Position numbers and translations under genes: made by a program. The notes beneath the pieces are model-generated. The model was not told where the DNA came from and did no database searches. It saw nothing but the letters and a program-made list of their open reading frames with translations. 64,000 bases of DNA from Morinoia aosen (Eukaryota; Arthropoda; Malacostraca; Amphipoda; Talitridae), in assembly GCA_030386875.1 (NCBI GenBank), contig CM059570.1, forward strand, positions 36,571,422 to 36,635,421, read 5' to 3'. Shown here one piece after another: positions 48,901 through 58,402 of this stretch (its first letter is position 1; each line of letters starts with the position of its first letter).

Positions 48901-51900
48901 TCTTCAGTTCTGCTTTTAGGTGTGAAGAGTGTCAGCCGTCAGCCTGTGGAGTAACGTCGCACAGTTATCGCATTACTTCAGAGCATCGAGAAAAGAAGAA
49001 AAGGAAGAAAGACGTCAGCGCAGAAAATCGAAGTTCTTTCAAGAAACACTTCGAGAAAGAAAGGAGAGAAAAATAATCGAAATTTTACACGCTACGCAGT
49101 CTTCACCAGTCTACCAGTCTACCAGTCTACTCATCGCTACTCAAAGAAGAAGAAGTGAGGGTCCACATCTACGATCTACCCATCTACCCATTGTCACCTG
49201 CAACGAGAAGAGCTACGAGATCTACACATCGCCAAATATTAAGTTAAGTGTGCGCCGATAATGTTTGCTTGCAAATTAAATAAGCATGAGGTCAAATTAA
49301 TGTTCATTAAAAAATTAATGAGTAAGCAGTAAGCAGTAAGTAGTAAGCAGTAGCACTAGGCAGCAAGCAATAGGCATTGCAGCACGCTGTTCCCTGGGAG
49401 TGCGGAGGCAAGTTGATTCCCGGAAGGAGCGCAGAGCGAGCGGTGTAAGCAGACATTGCGAAAGCGCAGTAAGCGTGCACGCGGAAACATTGTGTGGAGA
49501 GGTAGTCCATTGTGCTCCAGAACAATTAAAGGAAGTTGTTGCTATTGTGATCGACCCATTGTGCTCTAGCGTATAAGAGAAGGCTGGAGCGGCTTGATCT
49601 GTTCAGTTGCTGCCGACATTCACGAGTTTGCTTTTGACTTGTGTGCCGTAATAGCCTGATTTAAGTCCATTTAAATTGTGAGTATCATTTTATTGTGTGT
49701 AGAATATTATCAATTGCATGTAGAAAATTTTATTGTGTGTAGAACGTTTTTCTTTTAATAGAAATTGGAGGTTTATGAATATAGGATTATTTTGTTAGGA
49801 ACTCTTGAGCACATTTGAGCACAATGAAAGCAAGCATTAGAAACAGCTGAAGCGAAGCGTTGCTCGAATTGTTTCAATCGTGAGTGTGTCTGTCAAGAAC
49901 AAGGCGAGTCGGCAACCACCGTGGCTAGGAAACCGACTGATTGGTACAAACCAGGTTCGTCTCAGACAGCCGCCGAGCATTCGCTGCGTGATGTAGTTTG
50001 TTTTCGTTGTAATAAGTTAGGACACTACGCCAGAGATTGTAGGTCCAGAAGAGACTATTTAAACAGACCAGGCAGACCGAATCGTGTCCGTGCGTGAGGA
50101 CAGTATAAAACTCGTATGTCAGAAAAAGGCCAGGTAGAAACTTACCAAACTAACAGTGGCAATGATTTTTTAGCAGAGAAAACAGCAGAGACGATTTCAT
50201 TTCTGATAGAAATAATGTCAAGGGTAAAAATGAAACTACCAATGAAACTACCATAACTAAGTATGACTCTACGGCGGCAAATCCCTGTGAACCCGAGGAG
50301 AATTCTGGTGTTGAAGATTCCCTCGTTAAAAATCCCGAGGAGAATTCTGGTGCTGAAGATTCCCTCGTTAAAAATGTCGAGAGAGTTGATGTGTTAAACA
50401 TGTCTGAAGTATTTAATAGAGAATACTGTGTGTCTTATGGCAGACACGATTACGTCCAGAGCTAAGAAAAAAGTCCTAAATAAGCTAAGAGAGAAGAGAA
50501 CGTGCATTGCTGAGAAAGCAAGTGAGGAAGTAAAAAGGGATGGTAAGAGAGAAAACCAGCCTGTTCGAGGCGTAGTTGCAGTTACCAGTTCCCACAAGCC
50601 GTTAAGAGTTCATACTCGACACGTAGAAATCGCTCCCAATGTAATTTTGAAACATGTTGGACATGTTGGAAAGTGTAAAAATGGAGAATATATAATAAAG
50701 AAGGCAACTTTAAAAGAAGGCGTTTGTGTCGCCGAAGCAATTGTGAGAATTAACAATAGGAGAAAGATTCCGTTGTTATTAATTAATAGCTCCGACAGAG
50801 CGATTGTCTTACCGGAGAACGCAATTATAAGTACTTTAGAAAAAGTAGAAAGGGATCAAGTTGAGTCCGAAGTTCACTTGTCAGATATACAAGGAGAACT
50901 AAAAAAGGGAATGAGTACCTTTGTGCAGGCAGCTGGTGTTGTTCAGGACAGTCATTTAGATGTCGAGAAGAAAGACACTAATAGTAATTCTGTCGGGACC
51001 TCAGGAGTTGTCGACGAAGGGTACGTTTATGATTCCAAGGAAATAGCCCGTGGTCGGCGGAAATTAGAATGAAGTATTTTTGAATACCGTAAATAATGCA
51101 GAGTGTCTGATGACAGACGTGGTTGCCCAGAGGAGGCGTAAAGAGTAATATTTGCTACGGTAAAGAGAGCCTAGAAAATGGCGGAAGGCAACTAGATAGC
51201 CTAGCGATAAATGCTGTGGGACAGCGAATAACCCCGAGACAGAAATGCTGTGAGGTTATCTGGGAAAAGGCAAATTAGTACCAGGTAATTCTATCAGCGA
51301 GGTCAAAGTATTGAAGTAGAAATGAATTCGCGCAGACAATTAAGTGAGTAAGCTTTAGAGAAGCGAATTACGAATTAATTAACATGAACTAGGAATTAAT
51401 GCCATTGATACCATGATGATCAGAGTTTAGCATTGCAGATTGCAGTTGTCATTGTGCTGGCGAATAATAATGAGAGGCGATAGATGCCCGTTAATTAACC
51501 ACACGTGGTTGTCTGGTAATAAGTTAAAGAGTAACAAGTATCGAGTATCAAGTATCACTAGTAAAGAGTATCGAGTAAAGTTACCAGTACAGCTGCACTG
51601 CAGCGCACACGAGTGAGTGTGATGTTTTGATGATGATGATGCAGAAGCAGATATTTTTTTTGTACGCCGGCGCAAAGCCGAGAGCTGTGCTCAGCATTTC
51701 GTACGCGTTAGTATTGGCACGAGGCAGTAATGTTGGTAATACTGTGAAGGTAGTAATACTGTGAAACAGTATGTGACTAGGTAACTAGTTATGAGAGTGA
51801 CCATTAAAGATTATGGTAAAGTGCCACAAATGTCATTAATGTTGTTAATGTTGTTAAAACATTTTTTAGTGACTGGTGTGACTGGTGGATAGTCAGGAAT

Positions 51901-54900
51901 TAGATGTGTTTTGGACGTGAGAGTCCACACTAATTCAGTGTGAGAGTAAAAATTAATTTACTTCATAGTCATTTGTCAATGAGAGAGGCTTCATTTAATA
52001 TTCTTCAGTTAATAATTTTTGAGCACGTTGAAACGATCTAGTGCGTCATAACAGTCATTTTTGCAAACCTACCCGAATTTCATGCTCAGTATAGTTTTAT
52101 GTGGTGTAATTTGAAATTAATCAAACGTAAAAGAATGTAAAATTTATCGTCAAGTCTCCCAAAGTTTCTACGGGATAATTAACCACTGATTGAACGATTA
52201 TAATTAACAACTGATTGAACGATTAAAATTAACAACTGATTGAACGATTAAAATTTAGAGTATTTAACGTCAGTATTGATTTTTGCATCGACAACTTTTT
52301 GTGTACGTACTGTAAAAGTATGTCCTTACGTGTTCAATCATTCTTTTTGTTGTATGTGCTTAAGCTTCATGTTTAACCTCGTATATGCTTTAGTATTTAA
52401 CCTTTTTGATTGAGGCATTAACGTAACGCGAAATGTGAAACGTAAAGTAACCGTTCACAGTGTAACAGTTCTTAGTTTTGAATTCCATATATGCGTTCTA
52501 TGAGTTCTAGCTTGTAAGAGCATTCTTTGAGTTCTTAAGACTTTATGTGTGTCTTGCTCTAGGAAATATTTCTGTTACGCAAACACCTTCAGCCGAGATG
52601 ATGAGCTGAGGATGTTGTCATACTATCGTTGCGACATCAGCTGTGCTCATCAAGCCGTCAGTTAGAATTGATAAACTTAGGTGCAATAGTGTGGAGATTT
52701 CGAAACGAGAGTGCGAGTGTGCAACCGCGAGAATTACCTCGAATCTGCCGCAGATTGCTTGACAACAATGCTGGGCAGTGTAGTTGGAAAGAAAGTGTCT
52801 TAATGAGAATGTGTCTTAATGAGAATGTCTTAATGAGAATGTGTCTTAATGAGAAATTTGAATGTCTGCAACGAAGATTAAATGTAAATGCGAAATTTAG
52901 TCGTTTTAATTAGTTTAGCAATTGTGTTACGGGAAAATTCATGAATGGTAATGAGGAAGCTAATTGGTTGTCATTAAAATTATTGATTTAAAAGCTTTAA
53001 GGAAGTTTACCCGTCATTAACTAAATATTTAGATTCTGTAATGGATCACCGTGACATTAATGGTGTTTCTCATTTCACTTTATTCAAGTATTCATGTACC
53101 TAATTTTGCGCTTTAGCCATGCTAATTTTCGTATGTTCTCCAATTTCAGTTCGAGCGTGTGCGAGCGGTAACACGTCATCTGAAACGCGATTCATGCAGC
53201 TGTGCCAGCAAAAAGAAGCACAGCCAGTACGGGCGGGTCACGCAGTCACACGTGACGGGGTACGCACTATGCAGTGCGGAGTCCGGTCGCGACAGAGTGT
53301 CGCGTTGAGACTGTCAACAAACATCGCTGGCCTTGGCGGCAGCTAAGCTTTGCATACAGCGAAGAGATTATTGAAATTTACCTTCGAGCGCAGTCAAGAG
53401 ATTACTGAAAGAGTTTACCTTCGCGCGCAGTGACTTGAAGAGAGTAACTAACGTGGTTTAATAACGTGGTTTAATAAATTTAGTAACTTAAAATATGGTA
53501 ATTATAAATTCAGAGTAGTTCAAGAATTTTGAACTTTGTTCACATGTTATTACTATTGGATTACGACAAATTGAAATTGTTTAGTGATTTTCCTTTTATT
53601 TTTGCAGGGTGCGAGACCCGATTTTCATATCATACTTGATGTACTAAACTATCGTGTGTTCGCTTTTGCTACGTATTATCTTATATCTTACTCGACGTAC
53701 TATATCATTATGTTACCGATAGAATTAAGTTTTACGAGTCTACGGCACTCTGTTTATTCTGATTGGTTGTTTTACTAATGGTGGAAAAGTTCTGCTCTAA
53801 TTTGTGCGATGTTTGGTTATAAGATTATCCAACTTATATTTTCAAGTCTACGGTAACGAAGACGATGTTTTGAATGGTTCTTTTTGGTGAAAGCTTTAAT
53901 GATGTTTTATTTAATATCAACTCAACTTTTCCGTATCATTTTCATTACCTACGAGGCAATGGTTTTGATTCTTATAAAACTTTCCGAAATTGCCTTGCCG
54001 AAGAACTCGTGTTTTGCTCGGTGTTACTGTTTCACCAGCGAAGTAAGCGGATGTTTTTATATTTACTCATGAACTAATATTAAGTTCGTATTTCCAAACT
54101 TGTGTTTTACGTATTTCATTTTAACCATGTTCGCGAAGATGCTCGAGTCGATGCAACGCTCAGGTATATAATTACGATTTGTTTCATTTTGGTTTATCGA
54201 TAACTCAATTCATGCGAATACGTTGTTCATTTAAAATTTTAACGGCATTGTGTATTTAATTTCATGCGTGCTATTATTATCCTTAACGAATGTATTGATT
54301 TATTTAAATTTTATGGCGAGAATGATTTTTTTAATTGTCGAGGTATCTGCGTGCCCTAATTCTTATTTGTGTTTGATTAAAAACTTTTCAGTTGTTGTTT
54401 CAACGATGCGTTTTTCTTTGCGATGTTTTTTCTTGAATTTAACTTGACGCATTGTTTTTACTGTTACTGGTGGTTGTTTTGCCACGAAAGGATATATTCA
54501 GTACGCGTTTTGATGTTTGATTTTGATATTCTGATATGTTAAATAAATTGCGCGGTGTATCTTTTGTATCCGACATATCTGGAGTATCCAAGAATTTTAA
54601 GAATCAATTGAGAATTAACTTGATAATGAATTAACAAATTGTGTGAGCTAAGTGCGTAGAGTAATTCATTAGTTGATTTTGGATAATAAATCAATCATTG
54701 ATTTGTAACTATACTTATTAATGTTTAACGAGATGTAGGATTACCGTTGCATTTTGTTAAATTTATGATTTGCTAAAGACAGAGATAGCCATACCTGTCT
54801 ACCTCTGTTCATAATTCGGAAGTTCAATTTTGTCATCAGAATTATTGATCGTCAAGGATAATCAATGAGATTGATTAACGTCTTAAAAATATTTTTATTG

Positions 54901-57858
54901 TAATAAAAAATTTTTGTGCGTGGGGGTCCTAGATGTGCGCCCGCCAGGCATATAAATAGGATCGGCGAGAGAGATCGTCGTTCATTTGGGGTTGTCTGCC
55001 GTAGAGGTCGCTTCTACAAACAGAAGCACCGCTGTCAGTAGCTGAAGCTCAGCTGCCGAGAAAACATCTGCAGAGATCACAGATGCGCTACAGAGTTACG
55101 AGTTTATCATCCAATCTAAAGACTTCCTACAATTTACAAAGCCTGTGTCAATCCTGAAGTAACAATAAAGAATACTACGCTGCTGCTACTATTTCACTCT
55201 CGAACCCCATCCGTGTTTGTTTGCGGCCTGTTAGAGAAAAGGGCCGGAACACAATATCATGTTCATGGCTTGTAATTTTGTGTCGATTTGAAAATGGTTA
55301 ACTATCTTTTAGTTCATCAAGAAGGGTAGACAAAATACCCGCTTTCTGTGCTACTGGGGGAAAAGGCCTCAGAGCATTGAGGCCTCAGAACATTGGGGGA
55401 AACTGTGAGGCCTCAACGCCAGAATTTGGCATCTGGCGATAAGAATGTCATCAAAGGTCTCCTAATGAATAGCAAAAACATTGTTGTTCCTCCCTTGAAC
55501 GAATGGCTCATACATATTCTGGTGTTGCTCTGAGAGTGGCAGAGCGGCACCTAACTGTAAACACGAACATTGTCATTGCGTTTTTTACAGAGCGTGTACA
55601 CCGGAGATCAACCATCAGAATTACTACAGCACAAATATGCCGGAATCAACAGTAGCTGAAAGTCATTCTTCATCATTCCTAGTGTTTACATCATGGGAGC
55701 AATCATTGACATTTGTCGATCGAATGAGCTTATGGGTATTTTAAATTCGCTTTCATAAACGTAATATCTTGGGATAACCTAAAACTAGTCAAATTTCAAA
55801 TTCATGTTTAGAAATTTCAGTTTATTATAGACCTCCGAATGCAAAACGAATCAATGTTGGAATGTCTGCCATTTCGCCGCTGAACGAACAGGTGGGATTT
55901 ATTTTCACGTATTTTTATTCATCATTTGTGTTGATGGTGATATTTATGCCCTAACACTCAAAAAAAACTTTCGATAACAAATTTTCTTCCCCAGTGTTTC
56001 ATGCTTGATTTGTTAAAAAATTCAGGTTCCAAATAGAGACAAATGAAAGTGCATTTGTTGCAATACCACGGTAATGTAATATAGGTATATCTTTATGCAC
56101 CTAAATTATTTGCATTCCTATCATGTAGAGTGGAGCGACGCATGTGGTGTCTGAAGGTGTTCTGTCGTTTTCTACTGGTTGTGACGCCGCCGTCGTATCG
56201 TACAATTTTTCATCGGCTTCGAATTTTAGATAAAATAGTTACGATCATTCGTCTGCGTTAAGGACACGGTTCGGGTCCGATTCCGGGTAATGGTTGGTTT
56301 TCGATTTATGAACTCATCTTATAGAGCATTTTCTTGCGCATCCAACGATATAACTGATTCTCAAGTACATGCATTGGTTCGTCTCCTAGACGGGGTAGAA
56401 GACGCGCACTAGTGTGACCATGGCTCGCGTCAATGGATGTGTGACCTCCTCCTTCCCCCTTATTACGAGTCAGTTTTGAGCGTTCCTCTGCGGGAGTAGC
56501 AATAGAGTCCATTCATGGCCTTGCTCGAAATGCTATTGTACTCAAACGAAACATTCTACCACTATGAGGAAATATGATGATGTAACTGAGTTTTTGTATT
56601 CCGTCTGGCTGCTATGAGTCACCAGCTAATTAGCTTGTTTTGTAAACACCTTATCCCCTCCCACAGTTTTGAAGGTACAGGAATTGCTGACAAATCAATC
56701 GATAGAACTCATATAGAACTACAAAAACAGTGGAGATCATTCTAAAAGAAGACTTATAGTTAAAAAATTAGGATAGAATTAAAAACCAATTCCAGAAAAA
56801 TAGCTTTCCTGAAAACTTGCCTTTTTGACCTATGAAAAGATTCTTCTCCCACAGTTTTGAAGATGCAGGAGAGGTAAATATATCAATCGAAAGCGGCTAC
56901 AACAATCTAGAGAGGCGGTACAAAATTTTTTTTTAATTTCAATCCATGTTGAGAAATGTAAGCAAAATAATTGAAAAAGCGAAAACAACGCTAGATTTTT
57001 AGGAAAAATTTTCTTAAAATTAAAAAATAGCGAAATTTTTTGCACCGGATCTCTAGACAAGACAATTAGCTATCTAAAACATATTTTGCCTGTTCTTTAA
57101 CTTCAAAATTGTAGGAGGAGTAGGATTTTCCACAAACATCCATTTTTCAAGTTTTTTCGAAAAAATCACATATCTGATACATTAACGAAAAACACTCAAT
57201 CTGAAAACAATAGTCCCATCATTTCACACCTTTGGTGAAAATCTCAGAAAAATCCATGAAGAACTTGCAGACTTTTTTATTAACCCGAACCGTACCCTCA
57301 TAACATAGCAACCCCTTACAAAGTGATAAATTAATTTTGAACATTTGGGTTGAGTAGCGTACAAGTCATTCAAGAAAAGTTTTTGTTCAAAATCAGAGCG
57401 CACAAACGTAGTTAGTTAGTCAGCAATGTTGTGCTTAGCTATGATTTGTTACTTTATTTAGAGGGTATCTGAAAATCTAGCATATCAAAATGTTTACAAC
57501 ACAGAACTTAAACAAAGTTAGCTAACACCACAAACATCGAGGCATGTACAGGAAATGCAGTACTGATATTAGCCCCACAGGATTGTGACTTGACCATGAG
57601 CCTAAATGGTTACAGCTGGGGCTTCATTAGCCTCTAATCTTCATTGTTGCTTGGAAATGGAGATATTTCGCAGTGTTTTACATTGAACATGCCAGTTTCA
57701 AAAATCAAACCAACATGCATTTACATTACTGAGATCTCACCTTAGGAATGACGTAGCCACCAAACGAGACGTCAGCAGTAGCTCTGTGTATTAAACTAGT
57801 GGGTAAGAGGGAGCTGAGTCTCAGCGTCTCTAGGAGCATCGCGTCCACGTACGGTAGC
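45344..57858 (-). CDS. Cytochrome P450 (CYP2 clan), 3' part: last three exons (P450 gene 3)
   Basis: Heme-thiolate monooxygenase on the reverse strand, tail-to-tail with the complete P450. Exons in transcript order: 57741-57858, 46398-46542, 45344-45528, again 118, 145 and 185 bp with matching phases and one open frame. It has the K-helix ETLR and heme loop FSVGRRQCIGE, ending in TGA. The PxRF arginine is replaced by histidine (FNPHHF), breaking the ERR triad; whether the enzyme folds is uncertain. Intron 9 is 11.2 kb because of a 6.76-kb LTR retrotransposon and an older transposon fossil; intron 10 carries a foldback element. Upstream exons were not found up to 64000. It is an assumption that the distant exon at 57741 belongs to the same gene as the other two. 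Confidence 0.85.
45619..45680 (-). ncRNA. Hammerhead-ribozyme-like core (left arm)
   Basis: Mirror copy on the reverse strand: CTGATGA at 45680-45674, the same stem II, GAAAC at 45655-45651, and AACGTT on the + strand at 45620-45625. Same reservation about stem I. Confidence 0.35.
46051..46111 (+). ncRNA. Hammerhead-ribozyme-like core (right arm)
   Basis: CTGATGA at 46051-46057, stem II GGAAT (46059-46063) with ATTCC (46071-46075), GAAA at 46076-46079, possible stem III CGTT (46080-46083) with AACG (46106-46109), then TT as the UH site. Stem I is not evident: the bases before CTGATGA do not pair with those after the UH site. Cleavage activity is therefore doubtful. Confidence 0.35.
46398..46542 (-). 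CDS. P450 gene 3, exon equivalent to exon 10 (altered PxRF)
   Basis: Reverse-strand acceptor CTCCAG, donor GTAGGTG. Reads DTVIVACAKICQQSDTAWEK, then EFNPHHFLDENGQ and NFMPFSVG. The position occupied by Arg in the other two copies is His (codon CAT). Confidence 0.93.
46543..47845. other. Part of intron 9 of P450 gene 3
   Basis: Nothing recognised; AT-rich, no repeat array. Confidence 0.5.
47846..48492 (+). pseudogene. Fossil transposon-type gene, left half (interrupted by LTR element)
   Basis: Decayed coding sequence in shifting frames with several stops. Recognisable pieces in order: LGDQKKHWSPDKVYKT, then LRSWSKVKNAKLGFGGPMAW with RDPK, then TRSVAHSEEISVP, then LNDLDRDLNLSKES, then LNCVLLHNGNKYGPKPIGHS. 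From memory, these match in order a widespread arthropod and cnidarian family of uncharacterised, transposon-associated proteins (pattern GDQ..W.PH, FG.PMVWREP, NDL.RDL.L.K, VLLHNGN). The gene ends abruptly at the LTR and resumes at 55252. Confidence 0.7.
48493..48810 (+). repeat. 5' LTR
   Basis: 318 bp. TATAAATA at 48510-48517 is a plausible promoter element, and AATAAA at 48723-48728 a polyadenylation signal. Starts TGTGCGCCCGCC and ends GGGCCGGAACA. Confidence 0.93.
48811..49827 (+). other. Leader region of LTR element
   Basis: About 1 kb. Contains a 110-codon ORF at 48929-49261 with a very basic/acidic stretch (KEEKEERRQRRKSK), but nothing recognisable as capsid. Short AGCAGTA repeats at 49320-49370. 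Confidence 0.45.
48814..48831 (+). other. Candidate primer-binding site of the LTR element
   Basis: TGGTGGCCAGTATGGGGA begins three bases after the 5' LTR with the TGG expected opposite a tRNA CCA end. The tRNA is not identified. Confidence 0.5.
49828..50097 (+). CDS. Gag nucleocapsid remnant (CCHC zinc knuckle) of LTR element
   Basis: 89 open codons following an in-frame TGA, with no usual ATG. CFRCNKLGHYARDC at 49999-50040 is a perfect CX2CX4HX4C knuckle; an upstream Cys-rich stretch CSNCFNRECVCQ is a degenerate second one. The surroundings are basic. No capsid domain precedes it, so gag is truncated or decayed. Confidence 0.75.
   Translation, partial: KQALETAEAKRCSNCFNRECVCQEQGESATTVARKPTDWYKPGSSQTAAEHSLRDVVCFRCNKLGHYARDCRSRRDYLNRPGRPNRVRA
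50292..50375 (+). repeat. Two 42-bp direct repeats in the gag-pol overlap
   Basis: The units differ at one base. In the frame that overlaps the start of the next ORF, each reads PEENSG(V/A)EDSLVKN, an acidic 14-residue repeat. Confidence 0.8.
50428..51072 (+). CDS. Pol-linker ORF of LTR element (protease/RT domains absent)
   Basis: 214 codons. Residues about 97-140 (KEGVCVAEAIVRINNRRKIP, then LLLINSSDRAIVLPENAIIS, TLEKVE) look like the linker between protease and reverse transcriptase in Ty3/gypsy polyproteins. This segment has a conserved valine-rich beta pattern and ends in the turn before RT. No DTG/DSG protease triad before it and no RT after it. The N-terminal third is lysine-rich and unrecognised. 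The frame overlaps a different frame at 50399-50463, as in gag-pol shifts, but decay is equally possible. Confidence 0.55.
   Translation: MCLMADTITSRAKKKVLNKLREKRTCIAEKASEEVKRDGKRENQPVRGVVAVTSSHKPLRVHTRHVEIAPNVILKHVGHVGKCKNGEYIIKKATLKEGVCVAEAIVRINNRRKIPLLLINSSDRAIVLPENAIISTLEKVERDQVESEVHLSDIQGELKKGMSTFVQAAGVVQDSHLDVEKKDTNSNSVGTSGVVDEGYVYDSKEIARGRRKLE
51073..54933 (+). other. 3' non-coding part of LTR element
   Basis: 3.9 kb with no ORF over about 95 codons and no RT (YxDD), RNase H or integrase motif. Holds a 26-bp repeat three times at about 52178-52257 (ACTGATTGAACGATTA) and a TGTCTTAATGAGAA repeat at 52797-52856. Origin of this filler is unknown. Confidence 0.6.
54918..54933 (+). other. 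Candidate polypurine tract
   Basis: GCGTGGGGGTCCTAGA directly abuts the 3' LTR. It is G-rich but interrupted by TCCT. Confidence 0.4.
54934..55251 (+). repeat. 3' LTR
   Basis: 318 bp, no difference from the 5' LTR found on reading both through; AATAAA at 55164-55169 would end the transcript. Confidence 0.93.
55252..55520 (+). pseudogene. Fossil transposon-type gene, right half
   Basis: Resumes directly after the 3' LTR: FCVDLKMVNYLLVHQEG, a stop, TKYP, then a frameshifted remnant of a Cys-rich segment, EHWGK, and GDKNVIKGLLMNSKNIVVPP followed by L. These are the next blocks expected in the same family (CVDLKMV..LLG.Q.G, TKYPCFLC, DKNVI...L.D..KI.LPPLH). The order and junction show that one fossil gene was split by the retrotransposon. 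Confidence 0.68.
55521..57740. other. Remainder of intron 9 of P450 gene 3
   Basis: No gene recognised. An open reverse-strand stretch at 56306-56512 is GC-richer than its surroundings, and GGTTCGGGTCCGATTCC near 56264 resembles a tRNA B box, so a decayed SINE is possible. Confidence 0.35.
57741..57858 (-). CDS. P450 gene 3, exon equivalent to exon 9 (K-helix)
   Basis: Reverse-strand acceptor ACAG before 57858 and donor GTGAG after 57741. Reads [20 protein letters not shown], then [16 protein letters not shown]. The nucleotide sequence is unusually close to the first P450's equivalent exon. Confidence 0.93.
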
Positions 57859-57919
57859 CTGTCCAAGGTCAAAGTCTTGTAATCATTACGCAAAAAAAGG
57901 TCTAAAATAAAAAATAAGA

Positions 57920-58215
57920 AAACCAGCACAGACCGGGGGCGGACCACACACACACAAACACACACTCGCACACCTCATAACCCCAAACCTTCACACTCGT
58001 ACACACACTCCCACACCCACAGACACATGTATATACACATACACATGTAGGGCACACTTAAAAAAATAACCACAATTGGCCAACACAATCAGATACACCA
58101 TCGTCTCAAATCACAAACCGATGTGTATACAATGTATTTCATTTTAGGCTTTATGTTTACCTTTCAAACACCAAAATCAATTGATTCTCCGACACCATTA
58201 CCAAATGAAAACGTA
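57920..58215. repeat. CA-rich direct repeat, copy 1
   Basis: Starts CCAGCACAGACCGG, runs through CA microsatellites and ACACTCCCACACCCACAGAC, and continues ATCAGATACACCATCGTCTC. It matches 63715-64000 at roughly 85%. It begins about 60 bp beyond the third P450's exon at 57741-57858. Confidence 0.85.
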
Positions 58216-58344
58216 ACCTAAGCCCATATTTACAGTTTAAAAATCATTCCACAGACCGTGATCTCTCCAATTTTGACACGGATCTAAGAGACATCGCTTA
58301 CACACTAAATTTCGAAATTTCTCTTCTTTGGGGGAACTATTATG

Positions 58345-58402
58345 GTGTATATCCGAATAACTGAAGATATGCGCTGCCGGAGCACAGCTTTGAGGGGTAA
58401 CT
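58345..58402. repeat. Diverged dispersed repeat, copy 1 of 3
   Basis: Shares GTGTAT, AATAACTGAAGA, GAGCAC(A/G)GCTT and GAGGGGTAACT with copies at 60488 and 61014. Confidence 0.6.

Larger units (their letters stand above)
48493..55251 (+). mobile_element. LTR retrotransposon, young insertion, apparently non-autonomous
   Basis: 6759 bp with two 318-bp LTRs (TGTGCG...GGAACA, so TG...CA) that I read as identical. A 4-bp target duplication CAAT lies at 48489-48492 and 55252-55255. A candidate primer-binding region TGGTGGCCAG follows the 5' LTR, and a purine-rich stretch GTGGGGGTCCTAGA precedes the 3' LTR. The interior codes for a nucleocapsid-type zinc knuckle and a 214-aa pol-linker ORF. I find no reverse transcriptase, RNase H or integrase, and 3.8 kb at the 3' side is without recognisable coding. 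It lies in intron 9 of the third P450, antisense to it, within an older transposon fossil. Confidence 0.9.

Noticed and set aside
50150-50401. Reverse-strand ORF with repeated SSAPEFSSG-type peptides
   Set aside because: Antisense shadow of the 42-bp repeat in the LTR element.
56255-56300. tRNA B-box-like sequence
   Set aside because: No matching A box or cloverleaf could be drawn; at most a SINE relic.
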